Source: CAYQTO01 sp964420455
GTDB taxonomy: Bacteria; Sumerlaeota; Sumerlaeia; SLMS01
DNA: 7,664 nucleotides
Direction: 5' to 3'
Assembly (NCBI GenBank): GCA_964420455.1
Contig: CAYQTO010000171.1
Coordinates: 1 to 7,664, forward strand
In this document: positions 1-5,070 of the stretch, piece by piece
Layout: each line of letters starts with the position of its first letter
Numbering within the stretch: the first letter of the stretch is position 1
Program-made: the position numbers and the translations under genes
The notes under the pieces: model-generated
What the model was told of the DNA's origin: nothing
What the model saw: the letters and a program-made list of their open reading frames with translations, nothing else
The model's database searches: none

Positions 1-1
1 G

Positions 2-1969
2 ACGTTCACCCTGGAGCCGGAACCCGGTGTTCGGTTGGAACTGCCGGCCCGCGAGGTGCGCCCGCGCGCTCCCCTGCCGCCTGCTCCCGCAGACCTTTCA
101 CTGCTCCTCCCGCCCCAGGACCTTCCTCCCCCCCTCGGCACCGCCATCGACGTTTCTCCCACCCCGCCGGACGACGTGGCCATCATGGCGGATGGCACCG
201 TGTTCCTGGCGCGAAACCGCGAGCTCCTGCGCCGGGACGGGACGGGAGCGTGGTCCCGGGTGACCGGTGTCCGTGCGCTCGAGCTGCAGGCGGATGGATC
301 CGGAACACGGCTCCTCGCACAGGCGGAGGACGAGGTCGTGATCCTCGAGGGGCAGGACCTGTCGTCGATCCGCCGGATCGCCAAGGCCCCGGGCGGCCAT
401 GGTCGCTGGCACGGCGGCGAAGGCCTCCTGTTCGTCCGCGAGCAGGTCCAGTTTGCCGCGGAGCACAAGCGGCGGATCGATCTGGATATCTATCTATACG
501 ACCTTGCGGAGGAGCGGGTAGGGGACGCGGGCTGGGCGGCCCACCGGCGCTATGCGGCAATTGGGACGCTGCCGGCGGTGGGACTGGTCTGGGGCCATTA
601 CGCGCGGGACTACCAGATCGACCCAATGCCCGCCGCGCTGTATGCGCTCGAGGCGGGGCGGGTGACCTTTGCGCTGACGTCGACGACGCGGGCCGCCGAT
701 CTGAGCCCCGTGGCCGATGCCGGCGGCAACCTCCTATGGATTCGCACGCACCGGCGCGGGACAGGGGGAGGGCGGGCGTTCTATCGTCCGATCCGATCCG
801 ACGCCCCTCCGCTCCAGATCACCGGCCGCCCGACCCGCGCGGTCGCCATCTCGCCCACGGGCACCACCGCGGCGATCGTTGTTGCCACGGACCGCGGCTG
901 GGAAACACGCCTCTTTGAGAAGACCGCCATAGCCGCGGAGCGCGAGCGGTTCGACGCCTTCGCCCTCGCCTGGGAAGAACGCCGCACGCTCGCCGAGGCC
1001 TTTCAGGGGGCTCTCCGGACGGCCTTCGAACGTCTTCCCCTCTCCGCCAAGGTCACGATCACCGAATTCGGCGAGCAACTGAACCGCGGCCCCACCGAGG
1101 ACGAGATTCGCCAGCAGACGGACGCCTTCCAGGAGGCCCTTGCGGAGTTCTTTCCCGGCCAGCGCGCCGTCGACCGGCGGACGGTCCTCGCCCAGCTCGA
1201 CGCTCTCTTTGACGAGATCGACCCGTTCCTCAAGGAGGAGCCGGCGCTGCTCCTCGGGCTCGCGGGGTACCTGGCCCGGCTCTACCGCGAGGATCCCGGC
1301 CACCCGTACCTCCTCGACGACCGCGAACTCGGCCTCCGCTCCCGCGACCCCGTCTATACAAACGGCTACTCGGCCACGCTTCTCTCGCCGTATATCGCGG
1401 CGAGAAACCGCCTGCGGGAACACGCCTCGCTCCTCGCGATGGACGACGACCTCCACCGTCGTCGCCACGGCTCCCTCTATGTTGCCGGTGTCCCCGGCGA
1501 TGCGACGCTCCAGATCCTCCGCGGCCGCATCGCCTTTCATCGGGACCGCCTGGAAGAGGTGGACAAGACCCCGCCCGACCAACGGGACCTCCTCGCCCTC
1601 GAGCTGACCACCGATGAGGCCCGCTTCAACAACGAGTACGATCGCGCCCTCCTCGCCGCCCTGCTCCTCGCCGAGGGCAACCCCACGGCCCCCGAGAACC
1701 TCCGCATCCTTGCAAAGTCCCTCATGGATGCCACCTACACCGAGGCGGCCCGCGATGTCTATACAGTCGCCGCGGCGCTCGACCCCCAGGATCCGTATAC
1801 ACGGCTCATGCTCGCCGATGTGCACTTCACCCTTTCCGAGTACGAAGAGGCGGGAGCCGAATACGACCGGGCTCTGTACCTGGACGAGGCGAGGGTCTAC
1901 AGCGACCGCATCCTGACGCGCCTGCGGATGCTCCAAGGTCGCCGGTCCCCGGAGGAAGTGGTGCCGTGA
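2..1969 (+). CDS. Large protein with probable beta-propeller and C-terminal TPR repeats, unknown function (5' partial)
   Basis: The frame is open from the first bases, so the gene starts upstream of the window; the TTG at 35 is only the first in-frame start-like codon and has no convincing ribosome binding site. The visible part is 655 residues (residue 1 at base 2). Residues about 12-60 form a Pro-rich linker. About 60-305 alternate short beta-like stretches with Gly/Asp turns and ADGT, SPTG and ADAGGN motifs, as in TolB/WD40-like propellers. About 310-560 are mainly helical and charged. About 564-631 hold two TPR-like helix pairs, the second with the pattern LADVHFTLSEYEEAGAEYDRAL. No catalytic motif is visible. 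The downstream gene overlaps it by four bases, so the two are probably co-translated. Known: propeller plus TPR proteins usually act as scaffolds, often in the envelope. Inferred: a binding or assembly role with the exported partner. Whether this protein is itself exported cannot be told, since its N-terminus is missing. Confidence 0.82.
   Translation, partial: TFTLEPEPGVRLELPAREVRPRAPLPPAPADLSLLLPPQDLPPPLGTAIDVSPTPPDDVAIMADGTVFLARNRELLRRDGTGAWSRVTGVRALELQADGSGTRLLAQAEDEVVILEGQDLSSIRRIAKAPGGHGRWHGGEGLLFVREQVQFAAEHKRRIDLDIYLYDLAEERVGDAGWAAHRRYAAIGTLPAVGLVWGHYARDYQIDPMPAALYALEAGRVTFALTSTTRAADLSPVADAGGNLLWIRTHRRGTGGGRAFYRPIRSDAPPLQITGRPTRAVAISPTGTTAAIVVATDRGWETRLFEKTAIAAERERFDAFALAWEERRTLAEAFQGALRTAFERLPLSAKVTITEFGEQLNRGPTEDEIRQQTDAFQEALAEFFPGQRAVDRRTVLAQLDALFDEIDPFLKEEPALLLGLAGYLARLYREDPGHPYLLDDRELGLRSRDPVYTNGYSATLLSPYIAARNRLREHASLLAMDDDLHRRRHGSLYVAGVPGDATLQILRGRIAFHRDRLEEVDKTPPDQRDLLALELTTDEARFNNEYDRALLAALLLAEGNPTAPENLRILAKSLMDATYTEAARDVYTVAAALDPQDPYTRLMLADVHFTLSEYEEAGAEYDRALYLDEARVYSDRILTRLRMLQGRRSPEEVVP
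1951..1955 (+). promoter_or_regulatory. Shine-Dalgarno for the exported helical protein gene
   Basis: GGAGG lies inside the 3' end of the upstream gene, ten bases before the GTG at 1966. With the GTGA overlap (1966-1969) it supports the GTG start over the ATG at 1978 and implies translational coupling of the two genes. Confidence 0.6.
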
Positions 1970-3060
1970 ACGCACGCATGTGGGTTCTGGTGTCCATGGT
2001 GCTGGTGGCCGGGACGAGCGTTGTCGCGGAGGACGCGGACGAGGCGCAGGAGCGAAAGGCGCGGCTCGAGCAGGTCACCACCGGCTTCTACCCAAGCTTT
2101 GTAACCGGGGAGGGGGAAATCGCGGAGCAGGACGAAGAGGCGACCCCGGTGCCCACGCCCACACCCGTTGTTACTCGCGAAGACAAGGCGGGCCCGGCGC
2201 TTGTCGTCCCCGAGGATCCCCTGCCCGTGGAGGCACTCGGTGCGACGGCCCTCGCCGACCCCCCGACGACGCTCGTCGAGGAGGACGACCGCCCCAGCAC
2301 CGAGACGTGGCACGCGACCCGCGCCCGTGTCGGCCCTGCGCTCGCCACGCTCCGAGGCATGCTCGACGGCCAGGCAACGGGCGGAGAGGTGGCAGCACAG
2401 GTGGAGGGGCTGCTGGCGGAGTACGAGGCGGTGGTTGGGATGGCCGCTGTGCAGGCGCCGAGGCAGGCGCAGGCCCTCCACGCCCTCCGCAACCGGCTCG
2501 AGCGCCAACTGCTGTATATCGCGGACGACTACGCGCGGGCGCGATGGCGCCAGCTGCGAAACACCGAGGAACTGCTCGCGCGCAACGCGGCGGAGTTCGA
2601 CCGGCTGTTGCTCCAGTCGGATCTCGATCGGGGAGACGCGCGCGAGGGCGTCGCGCTCCTGCCCCGAGGATGGAACCCCGGCTACTTCGTGCTGCCCGAA
2701 TTCGCCCAGACCATCGGCGGGTGGAGCGCGGACCGACTGCTGGACGAGTACGAGACACGCTTCGAGTACATCGAGCAGCAGCTGAAGACGCGGGAGGCCC
2801 CTTCGCGGATGGCGACGCTGGAGATGGGGGAACTCGCACGTCGGCTCGCGACACAGACCGCGAGGGTGCCTGTCAACGCGCGGGTGCCCCTTCGCAACGC
2901 CGCGCTTCGCCTCGAGGTCCTCGCCGAGGTGATCGACGAGTACCTCCGCGAGGACAACCGGCTGTACGCCCTCCGCCAACTGCGTGAAACCGGCCGGGCC
3001 ATCGGCGACGTGCGGGCTTATCTCGAAATGCCATCGGACTGGCGGGAGGCGCGCCGCTAA
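1966..3060 (+). CDS. Sec-exported helical protein of unknown function
   Basis: 364 residues. I chose the GTG at 1966 for three reasons: it overlaps the previous stop as GTGA, a GGAGG lies ten bases upstream, and it supplies Arg4, the positive charge of a signal peptide. The ATG at 1978 would start inside the hydrophobic core. Residues 1-21 form a typical Sec signal peptide, with core WVLVSMVLVAG and probable cleavage after VVA before an acidic EDADE stretch. There is no lipobox cysteine. Residues 59-70 are a Pro/Thr linker (VPTPTPVV), and about 70-105 are low-complexity and acidic. From about 110 to 364 the protein is almost all amphipathic helix rich in Arg, Glu and Ala, with coiled-coil potential, interrupted by an aromatic GWNPGYFVLPEF segment near 240-255. 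No enzyme motif is visible. Inferred: a periplasmic or envelope structural protein working with the co-encoded propeller/TPR protein. I do not recognise the family. Confidence 0.85.
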   Translation: MNARMWVLVSMVLVAGTSVVAEDADEAQERKARLEQVTTGFYPSFVTGEGEIAEQDEEATPVPTPTPVVTREDKAGPALVVPEDPLPVEALGATALADPPTTLVEEDDRPSTETWHATRARVGPALATLRGMLDGQATGGEVAAQVEGLLAEYEAVVGMAAVQAPRQAQALHALRNRLERQLLYIADDYARARWRQLRNTEELLARNAAEFDRLLLQSDLDRGDAREGVALLPRGWNPGYFVLPEFAQTIGGWSADRLLDEYETRFEYIEQQLKTREAPSRMATLEMGELARRLATQTARVPVNARVPLRNAALRLEVLAEVIDEYLREDNRLYALRQLRETGRAIGDVRAYLEMPSDWREARR

Positions 3061-3087
3061 AAAAGACGGGGCCGGCGAACCGGCCCC
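3058..3087 (-). terminator. Intrinsic terminator of mdh with UUCG tetraloop
   Basis: Read on the minus strand, an 8-bp perfect GC stem (GGGGCCGG / CCGGCCCC, 3068-3087) closes a TTCG loop and is followed by GTC and six Ts (3059-3064). The stem starts 29 bases past the mdh stop. On the plus strand the same stem is followed by GAAAGG rather than a T-run, so it should work mainly for mdh. The T-tract overlaps the TAA stop of the converging plus-strand gene. Confidence 0.92.
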
Positions 3088-3116
3088 GAAAGGCAAGGGG
3101 GTGGTGCTCCTGCCGG

Positions 3117-4043
3117 TCAAAGCTTGTCGACGAGTTCCTTCACACCGGCGGCACTCGCCTCGAGGGCGGCCTTCTCGTCCGCGGTCAGCTCGACCTCGAT
3201 GATCTTCTCGATGCCGTCCTTGCCGAGCAGAACCGGGACACCCATGAAGATGCCGCTGAGGCCGTACTCACCCTCGAGGTGGGCGGCGCAGGGAAGGATG
3301 CGCTTCTTGTCCTTGAGGATGGCCTCTGCCATCTGGATGCCGGAGGCGGAGGGCGCGTAGTAGGCGGAACCGGACTTGAGCAAGGCGACGATTTCCCCGC
3401 CGCCCTTGCGGGTGCGATCGACGATCGCGTCGATCTTGTCCTGCTCCATCAGTTGGGTGATGGGGATGCCGGAAACGGTGGTGTAGCTGATGAGGGGCAC
3501 CATGGCGTCGCCGTGGCCTCCGAGGACGAGGGCCTGGATGTCCTCGACGGAGACATTGAGCGCTTGGCCGAGGAAGGCGCGATAGCGGGCGGTGTCGAGG
3601 ATGCCCGCCATTCCGATGACCCGCTGCTTGGGGAAGCCGGAGGCTCGCAGGGCGACGGTGCACATCGCGTCGAGCGGGTTGCTGATGACAATGATGATGG
3701 CCTCGGGGCTCTCGGCGGCGGCCTTGCTGGCGCATTCGTGGACGATCTTGGCGTTGGTGGCCAGGAGGTCGTCGCGGCTCATGCCCGGCTTGCGGGGGAG
3801 GCCGGCGGTGATGATGATGATGTCGGACCCGGCGGTGGGGGCGTAGTCGTTGGCGCCGGTGATGGCGGCGTCGAAGCCCTCCACGGGGCCTGCCTGGAGG
3901 AGATCGAGGGACTTGCCCTGGGGCATCCCCTCGGCGATGTCGACAAGGACGACGTCACCGAGTTCCTTGCTGGCCGCCCAGTGAGCGGCGGTGGCGCCGA
4001 TGTTGCCCGCGCCGATAATCGAGATCTTGGCTCGCTTGCCCAT
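3117..4043 (-). CDS. mdh: Malate dehydrogenase, NAD-dependent, LDH-like type
   Basis: 308 residues, the usual length for the LDH-like bacterial MDH family. It catalyses malate + NAD = oxaloacetate + NADH in the cytoplasm. Visible motifs: dinucleotide-binding GAGNIG at 11-16; Asp35 at the end of the second strand (VLVDI), which favours NAD over NADP; mobile loop AGLPRKPGMSRDDL at 80-93, whose Arg84 is the residue that selects oxaloacetate over pyruvate (a Gln there would suggest LDH); SNP at 121-123; LDTAR at 149-153 with Asp150 and Arg153; and catalytic His177 in GGHGD. The frame stays open 30 codons upstream, but homologues begin just before the nucleotide-binding strand, and AGGA (complement of 4050-4053) lies six bases before the ATG, so I start at 4043. 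It follows the rrf2 gene by 147 bp with no terminator between them and ends at a strong terminator. The nearby mutAB genes fit the succinate-propionate route. Confidence 0.97.
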   Translation of the reverse strand: MGKRAKISIIGAGNIGATAAHWAASKELGDVVLVDIAEGMPQGKSLDLLQAGPVEGFDAAITGANDYAPTAGSDIIIITAGLPRKPGMSRDDLLATNAKIVHECASKAAAESPEAIIIVISNPLDAMCTVALRASGFPKQRVIGMAGILDTARYRAFLGQALNVSVEDIQALVLGGHGDAMVPLISYTTVSGIPITQLMEQDKIDAIVDRTRKGGGEIVALLKSGSAYYAPSASGIQMAEAILKDKKRILPCAAHLEGEYGLSGIFMGVPVLLGKDGIEKIIEVELTADEKAALEASAAGVKELVDKL

Positions 4044-4190
4044 GATGCGTCCTGACCTTTTCATCCCGCGCAACGCCAGCGGGCGTGCGGGGCACAGGGA
4101 ATGTTTGCGACGCATTCGCATGAAGGCGGACACGTCGAGGGGTCAAGTAAATGCGAAGAAGGCGAGACGGAAAGGCGGGGTGGCGGGGAG
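4044..4190 (-). promoter_or_regulatory. rrf2-mdh spacer / mdh leader with candidate promoter and small dyad
   Basis: This 147-bp spacer holds no gene. On the minus strand a TTGACC hexamer (complement of 4141-4146) could be a -35 box, but no good -10 lies 16-18 bp downstream. A dyad TGCGA-N5-TCGCA occupies 4106-4120. The mdh ribosome binding site (AGGTCAGGA) is the complement of 4050-4058. No terminator separates rrf2 from mdh, so read-through from rrf2 is as likely as an own promoter. Confidence 0.3.
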
Positions 4191-4751
4191 TCAGCGCGAG
4201 CGGCGGCGGGCGCGGATGGGCTTGTGGCCGGACCCGTTGCCCTCCTTGCCATGGTTGGCGGCGGCGCGCACCCGGTCGGGCGGGAGGACCTTGCCGTCCA
4301 ACCCGATGAAGCCCATCTTGCAGCGGGCGTGATCGATCTTGCTCTTGTCGGTGGGCCCCGGCTGACGGACGAGGTCTGCCAGTGTCCAGCGGGAAAGGAC
4401 GCTGACGAGGGCGAGGTGCGCTTCCTTCATGGCCTGATGAAAGGCGCAGACGGGCTCCATGTGGCCCTCGATCTCCTCGCAGTAGTTGCCGACGAGGAGG
4501 CCCTGGCAGGCCTCGACGATGGCAAGGAGGGTGATCGTGCGGGGATCCCGTTCAAGGAGGACGCCGCCGGAGGCGCCGCGCTGGGACCGCAGGAGGTTGG
4601 CCCGGACGAGATGGTGCGTGATCTTCGCCATGTAGCTGGGCGACGTCGAGAGATGCTCGGCGATTTCGCGAGGCGTCATGGGCTGTTCGGGATTCGCGAG
4701 CGCGAGGTAGATGAGGGCCCGGATCGCGGTCTCTGACGTTTGGGTGAGCAT
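4191..4751 (-). CDS. Rrf2 family transcriptional regulator, probable Fe-S or redox sensor
   Basis: 186 residues. The N-terminal winged helix-turn-helix has Rrf2 hallmarks: TSETAIRALIYLA at 5-17, recognition region STSPSYMAKITHHLVRANLL at 35-54, and wing RGASGGVLL at 58-66 followed by DPRTITLLAIVEACQG. Known: members such as IscR, NsrR and RsrR bind an Fe-S cluster through conserved cysteines plus an acidic or His residue near the N-terminus. Here Cys91 and Cys102 (CAFH) match the first and third cysteines, but the middle cysteine is absent: the ten residues between are EEIEGHMEPV, with His97 near the expected place. Glu7 is in the position of the N-terminal ligand of NsrR/RsrR. Cys82 and Cys144 are extra. 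The tail from about 130 is longer than usual and ends in a basic RARRRSR. The ATG is fixed by a near-perfect Shine-Dalgarno. Inferred: it controls itself, mdh and possibly the divergent mutAB. Confidence 0.93.
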   Translation of the reverse strand: MLTQTSETAIRALIYLALANPEQPMTPREIAEHLSTSPSYMAKITHHLVRANLLRSQRGASGGVLLERDPRTITLLAIVEACQGLLVGNYCEEIEGHMEPVCAFHQAMKEAHLALVSVLSRWTLADLVRQPGPTDKSKIDHARCKMGFIGLDGKVLPPDRVRAAANHGKEGNGSGHKPIRARRRSR

Positions 4752-4757
4752 GGCGGG

Positions 4758-4766
4758 AACCTCCTT
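4758..4766 (-). promoter_or_regulatory. Near-perfect Shine-Dalgarno of the rrf2 gene
   Basis: The minus strand reads AAGGAGGTT, with the last T six bases upstream of the ATG (4751). It is the strongest ribosome binding site in the window and fixes the rrf2 start. It also contrasts with the weak sites in front of mutA and mutB. Confidence 0.88.
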
Positions 4767-4806
4767 AATAAAGATAACGAAAATCGAAGATATCCATGCC
4801 TGTCAA
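4767..4806 (-). promoter_or_regulatory. Candidate rrf2 promoter and AT-rich operator region
   Basis: A perfect -35 hexamer TTGACA is the complement of 4801-4806. At 17-bp spacing the -10 position reads TTTTCG, which is poor; a better TTATCT (complement of 4772-4777) needs about 23 bp. An unusually AT-rich patch for this DNA (4765-4795) carries the direct repeat AAGATA at 4771-4776 and 4787-4792, a 16-bp period that could be a regulator site. Rrf2 regulators commonly repress their own promoter, so autoregulation here is plausible but not shown. Confidence 0.4.
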
Positions 4807-4891
4807 GCTCATTTTCCGTTCGGGTACCCCTCAATAAAGCCCCTAACCTCGCCTCCCGCGGGGCCTGCCCCACATCAGCTTATCCGCTTGC

Positions 4892-4901
4892 TTGGCGCCA
4901 A
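4892..4901. promoter_or_regulatory. Perfect 10-bp palindrome, possible operator
   Basis: TTGGCGCCAA is perfectly self-complementary and lies in the divergent region between rrf2 and mutA, where a regulator of either gene would bind. No factor can be assigned from sequence alone. Confidence 0.3.
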
Positions 4902-4939
4902 ACTGGCCGAATGAGAGCCCTCTTCGCGAAGCCCTCCGA

Positions 4940-4964
4940 TGGGAGATGATCCTCCCACTTTTTT
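4940..4964 (+). terminator. Terminator-like hairpin in the mutAB leader (attenuator candidate)
   Basis: A 6-bp stem TGGGAG / CTCCCA (4940-4945 with 4952-4957) encloses the loop ATGATC and is followed by C and six Ts (4959-4964), the pattern of an intrinsic terminator on the plus strand. No plus-strand gene ends upstream, since the neighbour rrf2 is divergent. It would therefore end either a leader transcript before mutA or a small RNA. CTCC at 4934-4937 can pair instead with GGAG at 4942-4945, which would disrupt the terminator stem. Confidence 0.55.
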
Positions 4965-5002
4965 CCTTCGCGGGGAATCCGCAAGCGCCCTCCCGATGGA
5001 AC

Positions 5003-5031
5003 TTGACGACCCGTTCACGCTGCAGGTAACC
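5003..5031 (+). promoter_or_regulatory. Candidate proximal mutA promoter
   Basis: TTGACG (5003-5008) matches the -35 consensus at five of six bases and is followed after 17 bp by GTAACC (5026-5031), a poor -10. Transcripts from here would bypass the terminator-like hairpin and leave a leader of about 30 bases. The only Shine-Dalgarno-like bases before mutA are GGAG at 5052-5055, 15 bases from the ATG. The match is weak. Confidence 0.25.
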
Positions 5032-5070
5032 GGGTGCCGACCTTCTCGATTGGAGTTCGCCCACGCCCCC

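Larger units (their letters stand above)
4807..5070 (+). promoter_or_regulatory. Non-coding leader region upstream of mutAB
   Basis: With the divergent rrf2 signals, this forms a 319-bp gene-free region (4752-5070). The mutA frame is open back to 4939, but that extension (start-like codons 4939 and 4996) lacks ribosome binding sites and looks non-coding. Contents from left to right: GC-rich palindrome CCCGCGGG (4855-4862), palindrome TTGGCGCCAA (4892-4901), a plus-strand terminator-like hairpin (4940-4964), two copies of an imperfect repeat (4923-4945 and 4967-5001), and a candidate late promoter (5003-5031). I looked for the cobalamin riboswitch B12 box, expected near a B12 enzyme, and did not see it. 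Confidence 0.5.

Noticed and set aside
734..3120. Long minus-strand frames (734-1975 and 1897-3120) opposite the two left-hand genes
   Set aside because: These are shadow frames rich in Arg, Gly and Val with no domain or ribosome binding site. The plus-strand genes show a signal peptide, TPR pattern and coupled starts.
3279..4055. 258-codon plus-strand frame opposite mdh
   Set aside because: Its Gly/Asp/Val-rich translation mirrors the mdh codons; mdh has complete catalytic motifs.
4911..5006. Minus-strand stretch resembling a tRNA (D-arm-like AGTTCCATCGGGAGGGC and a translation like those seen across tRNA genes)
   Set aside because: A D-arm-like piece can be drawn, but the anticodon loop lacks the invariant T33, the T-arm lacks TTCRA, and no 7-bp acceptor stem closes.
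4939..5070. N-terminal extension of mutA from 4939 or 4996
   Set aside because: There is no ribosome binding site at either codon, the extension is not MutA-like, and it would run through the terminator hairpin. The family-like N-terminus begins at 5071.
4752..5070. Cobalamin riboswitch in front of the B12-dependent mutase
   Set aside because: The B12 box and the core GCCACTG-type motif are not visible. A hairpin with a T-run alone is not enough to call this class.
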